64,000 bases of DNA from Lytechinus variegatus (lineage: Eukaryota; Echinodermata; Echinoidea; Temnopleuroida; Toxopneustidae). How positions within the stretch are numbered: the first letter of the stretch is position 1; each line of letters opens with the position of its first letter. Both the position numbers and the translations under genes were made by a program. The DNA is taken from contig NC_054742.1 of NCBI RefSeq assembly GCF_018143015.1, positions 52,833,195-52,897,194 on the forward strand. The letters run 5' to 3'. Shown here piece after piece: positions 12,101 through 23,956 of this stretch. The notes under the pieces were generated by a model. That model ran no database searches, had not been told where the DNA came from, and saw only the letters and a program-made list of their open reading frames with translations.

Positions 12101-15100
12101 GTGAAATTTGAAAAATATATATATAATTCTGACCTGTCAAGGTATTGCTGAAAAATATTTACATTAAAAAGAAGTTAATCAAATACTTACGGTAGTGACC
12201 ACAATTTTATCCATGGTAGAGTACTTGATGATTGCTTGGGATTAAGACCTGGTAGTGCTTCTATGAAAGAAATATCAAGAGTTGTTATTATAATTATAAA
12301 TAATAATGGTGATGTCTTATTGAGTGCACACACCGACCAGAGACGCTCGAGCATGGCGCTAGTGCGCAGCAACAGTTCCAGAAAAAGAAACAGAAAAAGC
12401 AACCGATGAACAACACTTATTTTTCTATCACTTATATTTTCATTTCTTTGGGAAGTAAAAGACAATGGTATAAACTATCGGTCATTAAAAAAGTGAGGTG
12501 ACTGCCTGGGCAAGTCTCACTGTGGCATTTGTGAATCTCTAGCTCTACACATGTCTAACAATGTCTCACTCTGACAGTCAAAACTGATGGCAGGGCATTA
12601 TGTATATGAATGCATATGACTAATGAACAGCTCCCGAATTATCATAGATGCTTTGGTTTTAGTTTCTGAATCTAAATATATTGCTTTTCATAAATTGGGC
12701 TCCACACCGGGCTCTAATTCTCAGTTATCACAACATTGCATCAATGAAAAAAAAATTCACATGTTTTTCTTAATACACAAAAATATTATCTTAATTTTCA
12801 AATTGAATAACAATGATCACTCAGGGGGTTGCTGAATATCATATTTCATAAGAAACTCTTAAAGCAACAATTACAACAATAAATACTGAACACAGATGCT
12901 GATTTAAGTTGCTGGCACATGCAAGGCTGCATCAAGTAAATTGCTTCTATTCAAGGCAATACAACAAATAACAGGTTTGAATCTTGCACGCCATGGCATG
13001 TAAATTGAGAACTATTTTTTAATACCTCTTTCTTCATTGATATATATAATTGCAACCTGCTAGAATATCATCGTTCATAAGAAATTTAAAGAAAATCGTA
13101 ATGTAGTAATAATTGGATTTATTTTTTTGTAATTTAATCCCCTCACCTTGCGCAGTTTCAGTTAGTGGTATTCCCATTGGAGGTTCTATCAGCATCACAA
13201 AAACTAAAACACCTACAAAACACTGTGTTGATGTGATAGAGAGGAGAGAGATAAAAAAAATAATATGTGAGATCGAAGAACTGTAGGTAGATGGGGAAGG
13301 AAAAAGTGGGATCAGAAAGGCACATGCAGAGAAAGACAGAGATATCTTGGAGGAGAGAGAAATGAAAAAAAAATGTGAACTGATGGAAAATGGGAGAATG
13401 GGGATAAAAGGGAATAATGAAAAACAATATAGACATAACAGATGCATCAGAAGGTTGATGCAACAGTAAATACAAAAAAAAAACATAGTACATCAATTAT
13501 CAATGAAATATGGTTTTGAGGGTCAAATATATTCAAGCATTTCTATTAAAATGACTCCATAATATTAGGTACATATTGATAAATAAGACTATTATTGGAG
13601 AGGTATGTCTTACCACAAATATTGATGGAATAAAAAAAGCCATTTGCCAGTTGTATGTTGCCCTCAGGTATACCTGCATCAATGGTAACAAACATAGATC
13701 TTTTCAATCACTGATCACAGTATGAAGTAGATAAGTTTGTTAGCTGAAAGATTCAGATTCTATAATCCATAAGTTTGGTATCTTGTGACCTTATTGTTCA
13801 GTAATAATTCTTAATGTATATATATTTTTAATCTTTATTCCTATATGCCTGTATTATTGGTCTTTGTTTGTATAATGGAGGTATCATTTCATAAGACATT
13901 GTTCTTCTAAGCAGTCTCTGTATTCTATTTCATTGTATATTTCTTTCTTTGTATTTTTTCTTTTATTTTAAAGAAAATAAATTGAAAATATTCAGAGATG
14001 AGGATGGGATAGCACAACATATTCATACACACTCAAAGATGCTCTTACTTAACATACCTCCATCTCATCTCATCACATCATATTCCCACTTACAGGTAAC
14101 TTTGCCTAAGTTGAATCTTTTGGGACCAAATGATTTTTTTTTACTTAAATTTGAAATTTTGGAGAAAAATTTGAAATGAAAGAGATATAAAAACACATGT
14201 TTGAGTCTGATAAATTTTGCTCCAACTCGGGCTAATATTCAACTTATGGAAGGTTTACTAAATGCAAGTTTACCTGTACATTATAGACAACTCCTAGCCA
14301 TCTCAGGCTAAGTTACATTGACTTGCCCAAAAGATTGTCATTCTTTGAATTTGGCATTTCTATAAAATCAATATTATAAACTAACAACTTGATGTGAAGA
14401 CGAACTGAGTGAGGGACTTACAGCTACTGCAGTTCCAAAGATTCCCCCTGCAAAGGTACATGTTCCCCAGATCCCAAAGAGACTATTCCTCTGCTGAGTG
14501 TTGAAACACTGTCCCAAGATCTTAGTACAGCTAGGCCAGGCCTGTGACTGTAACAAAATGATATTAAACAAAGGACCTCAATGATCAAGTCGACAGGGGG
14601 TCAGGTTTTTTGCCAATATTGCAAGTTTTTTTTTGTCTGAGACAAGTGTGCAAAGCCTGTGAACAAAATCTATGGGAGATAATTCTCTCCTGCAGCCACG
14701 TGATTTCAATAGGTGAATTTTAACAGTTATTCACATAACACAATGATGATTCCATTACATCAATGATATGATTTAACTTCATTATATAAATAAATAAATA
14801 TAAAAATACAAATCCCCAATAATAAATTACTAACTAAAATTCTGTCACATCATAATGTCATTGTCCTTTATATTTATCTTAATACATACTGTATGTTTGG
14901 ATAAAATATGAAAGCAGATGCAACCCAACTCTTCCAACTCCCCGGGGTTTAACTAGAAGAATAACATTTAACCTTTTGTGTAATATAACTCAGATGCATT
15001 AACTATGACACTGGATAAAAGTATAATAAATTGGATAAGAATAATCATGGTTTCTCATTACAGAGATTTCATTATCAACGCATTTAGGGTTATGCCCAAG

Positions 15101-18100
15101 ACAATCAAGCTAGGGTGTAATGTGCATTGTACTGAAATAAAATTGTGTTCGGTTCAAAGAAAATACCAAGTTTTTTATCAACTTACCTGAGCTGCACCGT
15201 TGATGAAGAGATGAAGACAAAGAATGTAAAAATTTGGCCAAAAGCCAAAGCTGACCTGTCAAAAAATTAAAAGAAAAAAAAGTATGATAAAACATATATC
15301 ATCAGTCCTTTTCGCATATCAAACTGATGAACTATATCTTTTTTATATAAACCATGTGTTTACACTTTGTAGTATACTGTCCTCTGAATAATACAAGAAA
15401 GTTACAAAGTTTTTTTTTTTTTGGGGTTGGGGGGGGTATAAAGATGTTTTTTATGAAGAAAAAGTATTGTTATACAGACCATGGAACTATTCTCTTTCCA
15501 TAGTAATTAAAGAAATGTACCAGTGGCTAAATCTTAAAAGAATTGCTTCTTTACTGTGAAATTTTTTGATCAACAAAAAACAGATTTATGTGAGAATTAG
15601 ACAATGAAGTAATACAAAATCAACCAAAATTCTTACCATGGAAAATGCTGATAATATGAGACAGAATCCCAAAGTTTTCCTGGCACCAGCTCTGTCTCCA
15701 AGAGATCCCAAAACAATCTATTAACATATAAACATCACTAAAATGTAATACAATCCACCTCCAAATAATGACACTTTGGTTTCACAAGTGGAATGCCTCT
15801 GGCCGTCTCACCTACATCACGCAGTTCAATATAGCAGCAGTGCTGACTTTGAATACTACTCTAACTCGCACAAGATGTTCAGTGATACATGGTTACTCTT
15901 ATGTCCACTTTTTATGAACGAGACCAATAAACTTACAGAGATATGATGGTTATTCAACAAAAAACCCCAACATGGCCAAAGTTCATTGACCATACATGAC
16001 CTTTGACCTTGATCATGTGACCTGAAACTCACACAGGATGTTCAGTGATACTTGATTACTCTTATGTACAAGTTTCATGAATCAAATCCATAAACTTTCA
16101 TAGTTTTGATGGTAATTCAACAGATAAACCCAATTTGGCCAAAGTTCATTGACCTTTGACCTTGGTCATGTGACCTGAAACGCGCACAGGATGTTCAGTG
16201 ATATTTGATTACTCATATGTCCAAGTTTAATGAACTAGACTAATAAACTTTCAAAGTTATGATGGTAATTCAACAGATACCCCCGATTCGGCCAAAGTTC
16301 ATTGACCCTAAATGACCTTTGACCTTAATCATGAGACCTGAAACTTGCACAAAATATTCAGTGATGCTTGATTACTATTATGTCCAAGTTTCATGAATCA
16401 TATCCATAAACTTTCAAAGTTATGATGGGAATTCAACAGATATCCCCAATTCGGCCAAAGTTCATTGACCCTAAATGACCTTTGACCTTGGTCATGTGAC
16501 GTGAAACTCATGCAGGATATTCAGTGATACTTGATTAACCTTATGTCCAAGTTTCATGAACTAGGTCCATATATTTTCCAAGTTATGATGACATTTCAAA
16601 AACTTAACCTCAGGTTAAGATTTCGATGTTGATTCCTCCAACATGGTCTAAGTTCATTGACCCTAAATGACCTTTGACCTTGGTCATGTGACATGAAACT
16701 TTAATAGGATGTTCAGTAATACTTGATTAACCTTATGGCCAAGTTTCATGAACTAGGTCCATATACTTTCTAAGTTATGATGTCATTTCAAAAACTTAAC
16801 CTCAGGTTAAGATTTGATGTTGACGCCGCCGCCGTCGGAAAAGCGGCGCCTATAGTCTCACTCTGCTTCGCAGGTGAGACAAAAATGATCATACTGAAGT
16901 TGCAGAATCAATGGAAGAGTGTTCCCATTTCACCTTGTTAATGGGGTAGCACTGTTACTAAGACTATTTGGAGATAATGGTACCAATAAGTGGAATGTCT
17001 ATCTTCCTTTCAAATAATATATTTCAACTAAATAAATGCAAAATGTAAAATGAATGAAATAATAGTAGGTGAATAGATAGACAGATAGATAGATAGATAG
17101 ATAGATGGATAGATGGATGGATGGATGAATAGATAGATAAATAAACATATGCATGAATGAATGAATGAATACATACATAAACAAAGAAACAAAATTAAGT
17201 AAGATAATCATACAATATGAAACACATAATATAGAGTTTTGCTGACTTCACTGACAAACCTAAGTTTGTTTCAATAATATCCTTTTTGAAAGGCAATAGC
17301 CTAATATTAATACCTGAACTGTGGCATATGGAAGAAGCAGTGCAGCATCTAACCATCCAAGTTGAGCCTTGCTCATAGACAGTTCAGTGGCAAGATCTGC
17401 TTTCACCTTCAAGTATACAGAGTACCGGGGTAATATGGATTTTACGAAAAATAGATATTGACATTAAAAAATCTGCATTATTTCAATGCTCAATCAATTA
17501 AAAAGAACATACAAAGTAATTATTGCACCATAGAATACATAATCTGAAAATATAACATTTAGATGTTAAAATGAAGCAGACCATCTGTTACAGTGTAATA
17601 AACTGTTTATGTCAAACCGGTATTGGGGTAGAATAATGCACAATTCATGCACTTCTGATATCACTGGTAAATGATATAGAAATAATGGACTAAGTATTCA
17701 TGTTGATTATTAGTAATACTACCACAAAACATAATAGAATTCCATATACATCTAGAGAAACATCAAACTTGTGCATTTGAACACAATTCCTTTAAAAAAT
17801 AAGTGCAAATCCTAAATGGACACTTTAGATTGACTGAAGGTAAAATTCTATTTCATTTTTCTGTGATCATTTTAAATTGCAATCAAGCAGGCATGATCCA
17901 GGGGAGGGCCACAGGGGGCACGTGCCCCCCCCCCCCCCTTTTGAGAAGCAAAATGAAATTTTTTTTTGCTTGTAAAATTTTTTCGGGTACGAAGTATCCT
18001 TTATCTGATTATTTGTAGTTGACAACCTTTCAGAAAATCCTGGATCCGCCCCTGCAATAAAGCACAATTTGTGCAACATATATCTCAACAAACAACATCT

Positions 18101-18199
18101 ATAAGTATAACTTACGACTCCGAGAGGTTTCCGCAGAAGATAAGTTGAAGCATAGGCAACCCAAGTTATGATAAATGTCTCTGCCTGGTGTCGAATCAT
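9186..18199 (-). CDS. SLC37-family sugar-phosphate/phosphate antiporter (MFS), 411 aa
   Basis: Twelve coding exons, read from high to low coordinate: 18199-18116, 17406-17314, 15717-15637, 15255-15187, 14547-14422, 13673-13614, 13222-13147, 12260-12191, 11784-11694, 11127-11033, 10474-10239, 9340-9186 (TGA). Every junction is GT/AG and every phase agrees, giving 1236 nt. Family hallmarks: RKP after helix 1 (Arg23, where GlpT and G6PT have a phosphate-binding arginine), the MFS loop GSLGDRAGARK (residues 63-73), QSQAWPSC, FGIWGTCTFAGG, the TM7 stretch CIKIVRYCMFMWLPLYL, FEIGGVMGSASVGYLI and NGIGTIGTIIEGP. SLC37 proteins exchange sugar phosphates for phosphate in the ER membrane. The length is near SLC37A4 (429 residues), but several motifs look more like A1-A3 without their long first loop, so the member and substrate are undecided. 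The ATG at 18199 is the first in frame after a good acceptor. Introns carry repeats at 10017-10172, 15784-16885 and 17888-18054. Confidence 0.9.
10017..10172. mobile_element. Short inverted-repeat element in SLC37-like intron
   Basis: The ends are inverted copies: GGGTGTTTCATACAGCTGTT on the left matches the complement of the right end (GGTGATTCATAAAGCTGTT). About 155 bp, no ORF. Same general family as 5471-5617. A left half alone, with AGGTGGGTGTTTTATAAAGC, is also visible near 47787. Confidence 0.6.
11790..11955 (+). repeat. (GA)n microsatellite abutting an SLC37-like exon
   Basis: Near-pure GA runs at 11789-11822 are followed by a GA-rich purine tract to about 11955. On the minus strand the run reads as CT repeats ending in TTGCAG, directly before the exon at 11784-11694. 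It therefore supplies the polypyrimidine tract of that exon's acceptor. Confidence 0.9.
15784..16885 (-). mobile_element. DR1-bearing tandem-unit repeat, copy 2 (SLC37-like intron)
   Basis: Reverse orientation relative to copy 1. It begins ACAAGTGGAATGCCTCTGGC and ends GCTTCGCAGGTGAGACAAAAA. Five units each carry TGACCTTTGACCT. Both termini are present, so this looks complete, with no ORF. It lies in the intron between the exons at 15637-15717 and 17314-17406. Confidence 0.75.
17055..17175. repeat. GATA/GATG/GAAT microsatellite
   Basis: Runs of GATA pass into GATGGATG and then GAATGAAT, all within an SLC37-like intron about 150 bp from the exon at 17314. No coding meaning. Confidence 0.85.
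17888..18054. mobile_element. hAT-like MITE with 8-bp target duplication
   Basis: 167 bp, starting CAGGCATGATCCAGG and ending CCTGGATCCGCCCCTG, so the ends are inverted copies of a CAGG-type terminus. The flanks are CAATCAAG (17880-17887) and CAATAAAG (18055-18062), an 8-bp duplication with one mismatch, as expected for hAT insertion. It contains a long C run and no ORF. It sits 62 bp from the donor of the first SLC37-like coding exon. Confidence 0.75.
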
Positions 18200-18760
18200 G
18201 ATGGAATGATTAGATGCAATACCATGGACAGGGCTGCGGGATCGGGAGTAGGAGAAAGTAGAATATTTATAGCATGAACTTAAAGAGTTGAAGAGGTAAT
18301 ACTAATAGTAGATCTCATTTGTTTGATTTTACAAATCCAGTGAAATCTATGCTATCAACATGAGCAACACTCAACTTGTAATTAATATATAGCAGCATCA
18401 ATTAGAGCAATCAGTTTAAAACAAAACCGTAACCACTACAACCAATCAAGAGATATAAGAGGCAGCCTTTTCTGTCAAACTGATTAATACCACTCATCAA
18501 TCACCATGCATGCAGTTTTCTCAAAGTTGACAATATATTTCCTTCTATTATAGTTTTAACATTACGTATTACACTGTTAATGTGTTTTTGCTGTAATTTA
18601 CAGCAAAACACATTAATGGGACTGTTAGTAATTGGAGATAACACAATTTGATATTAAATTCTAAGTAACAGATAAACTATTAAAATAGGAATTGAAAAAA
18701 TCTCTTTCATTATCTCTCACATGCAATCACACGCCCAAACTATTTTAAATTGAGATTTAC

Positions 18761-18900
18761 CTTGTAATCTTGTATGATCTTGTGTTTGTTCATAACATTA
18801 AAGTCATTCGCCGACGACACCCGACGACAGTGCTGCTACAAACTGTTTACGCCTCGCTCTACCGATCCGAATCGGATTGACCGTATATTATACTAGTAGT
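18761..18900 (-). promoter_or_regulatory. Probable 5' non-coding exon and promoter of the SLC37-like gene
   Basis: On the minus strand this block ends AAG|GTAAAT (exon edge 18761), a fair donor. The next exon has a strong acceptor (pyrimidine-rich, ending CCCGCAG) 34 bases upstream of the ATG at 18199. The region 18805-18890 is CpG-rich relative to its surroundings, as expected for an animal promoter. No reading frame carries through this exon into the main frame, so it is probably untranslated. An ATG here would give a short upstream ORF beginning MNKHKIIQDYK that stops in the next exon. The transcription start is not visible. Confidence 0.45.
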
Positions 18901-18956
18901 CCGACAAATCGGCTGTAACTTCATCTTGACACGAGCTTCTAAGCGGGGACGCTAAC

Positions 18957-19100
18957 CATTGGCGGCGGAATTAAGCCAAACAAATTGGAGGGGGGGGGGG
19001 GGGAAGCAAAAAACGGCTATCAACTAAAATTTAGGGGGGGTCGTCCCCCACCTCAAATTTAGGGGGACACGTCCCCCCCCCCGCTTCCGCCGCCTATATG
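18957..19100. mobile_element. hAT-like MITE with perfect 8-bp target duplication
   Basis: 144 bp with ends CATTGGCGGCGGAA and TTCCGCCGCCTATATG, nearly perfect inverted copies. It is flanked on both sides by ACGCTAAC (18949-18956 and 19101-19108), an exact 8-bp duplication. It holds G and C homopolymer runs and no ORF. It lies just upstream of the SLC37-like first exon, and the exact duplication suggests a fairly young insertion. Confidence 0.8.
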
Positions 19101-19239
19101 ACGCTAACAGGCGGGGAGCAAAGGGAAAATAAGAAAGGTGAAGAGTGAGAGTAAGAGTAAGAGAAAGTGGCGAAGTGGTCTTGCACCCTTCCACCCCCTC
19201 CCCCCCCAAAAAAGAAATATATATATATAAATATATATA

Positions 19240-19440
19240 TAAATATATTATATAAATAGTGTACAATCTATTGTACAATATACTGGATTATATGTACGAC
19301 AAAAATTATCCCGAGTGCAGGTTTATTTCACCGAGGCCGAAGGCCGAGGTGAAATAGGCTTGCACGAGGGATAATTTTATATTTGGAGTTCATATAGTCC
19401 AGTAATATTGTATGATAGAAGTTCACTATTTATTATAGTA
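19240..19440. repeat. About 200-bp imperfect palindrome
   Basis: The arms meet at CCGAGGCCGAAGGCCGAGG near 19340. Outward, paired blocks include TTTCACC/GGTGAAAT, AAAATTATCCC/GGGATAATTTT, TACTGGA/TCCAGTA, ACAATAT/ATATTGT and AAATAGTG/CACTATTT. There is almost no spacer, so single strands could form a long cruciform. Probably a foldback element; no ORF and no confirmed target duplication. Confidence 0.75.
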
Positions 19441-19722
19441 AATAGATCCCTCAATCTAAGCCCCCATCATGGATTTTACCACAGTCTAGATCTAGATGGC
19501 ATACGTTCTTCTTACCTTATATTTGTGAAATTCCAATTGAACACGATGTTCAATTTGTCGTCTGCTGCAAGGGGTTAAACCACGTAAATTTGTATTTCTA
19601 TCTGCTATCGGAAATTATAAAAATGCTACTTTGGGAAATCGATATACAAATATATCGATTGAAAACAAATTAATCGATATTCTCCCCATTCATTTAACAC
19701 GGGTTTTGCCATCCAAAAATCG

Positions 19723-19756
19723 AAAGTTATATTGTACATATGTACAATATAACTTT
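19723..19756. repeat. Perfect 34-bp palindrome
   Basis: The half-site AAAGTTATATTGTACAT is followed immediately by its exact reverse complement, with the centre between 19739 and 19740. No function is assigned. It lies about 70 bp before a (TA)n run. Confidence 0.9.
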
Positions 19757-19820
19757 TTGAAGGGAGGTCACGTGGTACCAATCCAGCCAATCACAGCTCG
19801 TATTTTACTACCACTATTTA

Positions 19821-19822
<2 letters not shown>

Positions 19823-19864
<42 letters not shown>
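19823..19864. repeat. (TA)n microsatellite
   Basis: About twenty uninterrupted TA dinucleotides directly before the tandemly duplicated block at 19870-20623. Confidence 0.95.
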
Positions 19865-19867
<3 letters not shown>

Positions 19868-19869
19868 TT

Positions 19870-20623
19870 TCATTCTCACTTATTGCAATATTCTTATGAG
19901 AAACTAATATGTCATGATGTACTACCCTATCATGTGAACATAAATTGGGTATAAATGAAATCTACCTGTCTTCAATTTTTTTTCTACATATTTAAAAAAA
20001 AATTATAATTGTGGACCTAACCCCTTTTGCAACTATACTGAAATCAAACCAATCTCTTTTGATTAAAAAAAAAGTGATTTTTCTTTGCCACTTTTATTCA
20101 CGTTTTATATTTGAATTCAAAATTGTCTTTGGTATCATCAGAGTGACTAAAAATTTAGAGGTTTAGAGACAGAAAACAATAAAATTTATGAAAAATGGAC
20201 CTAGCCCCTTTTGACAAAATGAGTTCTTCAGAAGAGTAGTTGCAAAAGGAATTAGGTCCACTCCAAGAAAATCATTTTTTTAATTCTCCCATATTGCAAT
20301 ATTTTTATTCGAAACTAAAATTTCATGATACCCTACCATGAGAACATAAAATTGTGTATAAGAGAAATCTACCTGTCTTCATATTTCTAAAGATATTATT
20401 TTCAAAAAAATGTTGTGTGGACCTAACCCTTTTTAAACTGAAATGGACCTAACCCCTTTTGAAAAAAAAGTTATTTTTTTGCCATTTTAATTCACTTTTG
20501 AATAGGAATTTCAACTTTTCTTTGGTATCATCTTATAGAGCTGCTAAAAATCTATACATTAAGACATAAAAATCAAATTTGATGAAAAATGGACCTATCC
20601 CCTTTTGCAAGTGAGCTCTTCAT
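19870..20623. repeat. Diverged tandem duplication, two units of about 350 bp
   Basis: Unit 1 (about 19870-20231) and unit 2 (about 20278-20623) share, in the same order, ATTGCAATATT, AAATCTACCTGTCTTCA, GGACCTAACCCCTTTT, TTTGGTATCATC, ATGAAAAATGGACCTA and GAGNTCTTCA. The motif GGACCTAACCCCTTTTGC, or a variant, recurs about five times directly. It occurs once inverted near 20243-20262, which with 20011 would form a possible inverted-repeat end pair. No ORF. Origin unknown. Confidence 0.7.
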
Positions 20624-21250
20624 ATACAAAAAAGGTACATAAAATCTTTCCACATAAATGATTTGTTAGAGGACTAATGTTCACATGTCCGAAAATTCCC
20701 TAAACATTCACTTTTTTCGCTTGAACATGACATTGGGCTTTTTTTGGGGGGGGGGCAGGAAGAGAGCGAGGGGCCATTTTGTTTCATCCCCGATGGCACC
20801 GTAATAGGGGGTGAGATGCCAAATGCGCCTATATACATAAAAAGTTTGTTGAATAAAATAAACCTCTGTCCCGTTTCTCTGTTGGTGTATATACGTGTCC
20901 CCTCCGGGACCGTAAGGGAAACATAAATTAAAGATAGAAGGAAATATCAATTGATACTTACCAAAATTATATCATCTTCAGAAACTAAAAGATACAGACA
21001 AACAAAGGTTAAATGTTATCTCACTAAAGGGCACAAAAGTTAAGAAAAGGATTTTTTCCCCTAAAGTAATTTACTTTAAGGGTGGGGCAAATTATTTCCC
21101 CGCCGTCTTTGCAGAATGGCAAATGGGCTAATTGCAATTTCCATACTTTATGACAGACTGAAAGTTTTGAACAAACTAGTAAAGAATAGGGGCGTAATCA
21201 AATGTGGAAAGTACTTGATCAGAACAGAAACAGAAACAAAAACCGTTAGG

Positions 21251-21292
21251 CATAGGCGGATCCAGGGGGCGAGCCCCCCCCCCCCTTGGCAG
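21251..21292. mobile_element. Orphan hAT-like terminus
   Basis: CATAGGCGGATCCAGG followed by a G and C homopolymer block resembles the ends of the MITE at 17888-18054. I see no matching opposite end nearby, so it is either a fragment or a copy with a decayed partner end. Confidence 0.35.
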
Positions 21293-23956
21293 AGCAAAAA
21301 AAAAAGGAAAAAGAAAATGGGGAAAGAAAGAGAAAAGAAGGGGAAAGAGAAGTGGAATGAGTATAAGGGCAAGACTTGCAAATTAACAAATCTTTCACAT
21401 CACTATATAAAATTTTTGCTCAATAGGCTGATATGGACCTTAGATTATTAAGTTTTGAAGTCAATTTCAGCTCGGCCATCAATCTTTCATTATTTTGTTT
21501 GATTTACAAATTGATTTTTTTTAAGGCTTTGTCAAATTTCCGTGTTATCGCCTCGCATTATTTGTTTTGCTATAAGTACATTATTGTATTCGAGTAGCTC
21601 TAAAACAATCCTTTTCCAGGTCTGATTGTCAAAATCAGCTATTCAAATTCAAATTTATTTATTTCACTTCCATCAAACAAAAACAAATTGTATACCATAT
21701 ATAAACATAAATATTTGGCCGTTTCCAAAAAAAATTAATAATGCATTATGTTGTGAAATAAACACTTAGACAATTTTGGCAACACATTGTAGGTTTTAAA
21801 TACGTATACTATTTTTCAATAGAAATTAAATTAAGATGGAAATGGAGGGACCCACTAAAAAAAAATGCTTGTACAAGCACTGCGCGCTCGCATTTTGATT
21901 GGTAACTTAATAATATTAAGTCTATAACAAACTAAAATCCCCTTTTCATGACAGTTTTATCAAAAATTTCAGCTCGCGATTTGCGCCCGCAATAATTATA
22001 AAAATATATATATCAACCTATGCATCCTATTCATAATATCAAGTGCTTAAAAATGTCAAGTTTTCAGGCCTAAATATAGCGCTCTCATTAGATAAGAAGA
22101 TAATAACATTTACAAGAAGGGCGCTCTATCGTAGGCCTATACGGGTCATTCCATAAGATGAAAGGGGCACAGAACGGACATTTTTTCCTGCATGGGTAAA
22201 AAGAGACACTTTAAAAAAATGCTTTAAAAATGGGGGTAATTGACTCTTTGCCCCCACCTTATAGTCTGCAGGCACAGACCCTGATTGAAATTAGTTTGAT
22301 CTACAAGTGGTTCTCCCAACGCATTAGACTAGCACATATTAATACATGTACAAGCGAAAAGACCTTCATTCAGTACATACAGATCGAAGGGCGGCTGTAT
22401 ATCTAGATCCTAATTCATCTTCCCTTCTTCAAAGTTTTTATTAGGCCATATTCTTTAATTGTTAACCATGTGTGCATTTTGGACCATAGCCGTATGTAAT
22501 TTGAATTGAATTTGAATTGAATGTATTCGGATATTGTCCCAATGCTCGGGAGGGGGGTGCTTTTTTTTGGGGGGATACACTTAAAATGAGGGAGCAGAGC
22601 GACCAAGCTTGTCATTATAGGACACTTATTAATCATTTTAAGTGAAATCGAAGTGCATACTATTGGTGAATTTTGTGAAAATTTTTCAAAGTTTTCAAAA
22701 TTTCGGAGGGACTAGTGCCCCTGCCCCCTCCCCCCCCCCTCCACTGGGTACGGGAGTGCTTAATGTTCGGGGCTATAGTTTTTATTTGTTATGTTACTTT
22801 ATTTGTTATAGACCCGTCTACATGTATATGTTTTCGAATATTTGATTTATTCAAGACCTAGAGATCTATATCCCCGGTCTATTGCCTATGATTTTTTTTT
22901 AAATCTTTTATGTTTATTTTTTTTTTTTCATTAAGTTTTTATTGATCGATAAAATGATTACACAAATATCAAAATACAATCAAAATCAAACACAATAATA
23001 ATAAAAAAAATAACATAATCATAATGAATCAAAACAAAGCAGTATTACATGGATTTTATGTTTATTTTATTAGTGATGTTAATACGTCATGTAGCGCGTA
23101 CCGGATACCGGATATTTCTGCAGCTCTCATTTGATATCAATAATTAAACAAGTTACTTTCCGGATGGCGTAGTCGATCTAGCTAACGTTGATGTTATTTT
23201 TTTACAAATTCGCTTGGCCTTGGGTAAGTTTCATAGTTGCCAGTTGATTGATATAGTATCCATAGTTGATATTATTTGTTGTTTTTAATCATCTTGACAC
23301 CACTGTAGGTCTTCTGTTAGAGCTGAAGCCAGTTTAAATCGTGAAAGTTTGGGAATATTCCATACACAGCTCAGCAAGGCAAATTATAATGCAATCGTGT
23401 GCGATTATTTGTGTACACAAGTGAATGAGGGGTATCACGATTCTTTGTGCTATCTTATTCGAATAGCGCAAGAGCATAATCACCGGTTACATGTGTGTGT
23501 AATATTCTCATCAAAATTTGACTGCTTAGCCAGCCTTTTTCAAAAGAAATTCTTTTTTTACCAGAATAAATAATGTCCAACTTTTCCTGTAGATCTAGAG
23601 TAAGTTGTCCAGAATTTGACAAGCTTTTTCTTTTTGCAATATTTCTTGTTCTAAAATTAAATTGAAAATGTCTTTTCTTTCAGTTTCAAAAAATGAAATG
23701 GCATGCGAATGCCCAAGCAGGCAATGGCATCGTTGTTTGTTGAAATTTTTAGTCCTAGCAATGTTAGATTCATTTCTCTACTTTTAATTGCAATGCTTAT
23801 TTTCTCCTGAGGTCTATCTCAATAAAAGACAATATTTAATAAAATTTTGAAATGTATCGCCATGTTTTGCTCCTGGGCCTGGCATTCAACAGTACGTCCC
23901 CGCCCTCCATTCGGCATACCGGTACTTGCTCGTTCAAAAGTTGTCATGTGAGAGCC

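Noticed and set aside
13034-13496. Two long minus-strand frames (150 and 112 codons) around an SLC37-like exon
   Set aside because: Only the 76-nt exon 13147-13222 within them is supported; the rest is purine-rich intron read on the pyrimidine strand, giving Phe/Ser/Ile/Leu-rich low-complexity protein.
18785-18795. ATG in the SLC37-like upstream exon (MNKHKIIQDYK) as the protein start
   Set aside because: Its frame stops shortly after the splice into the next exon and does not join the transporter frame; it can only be a short upstream ORF.
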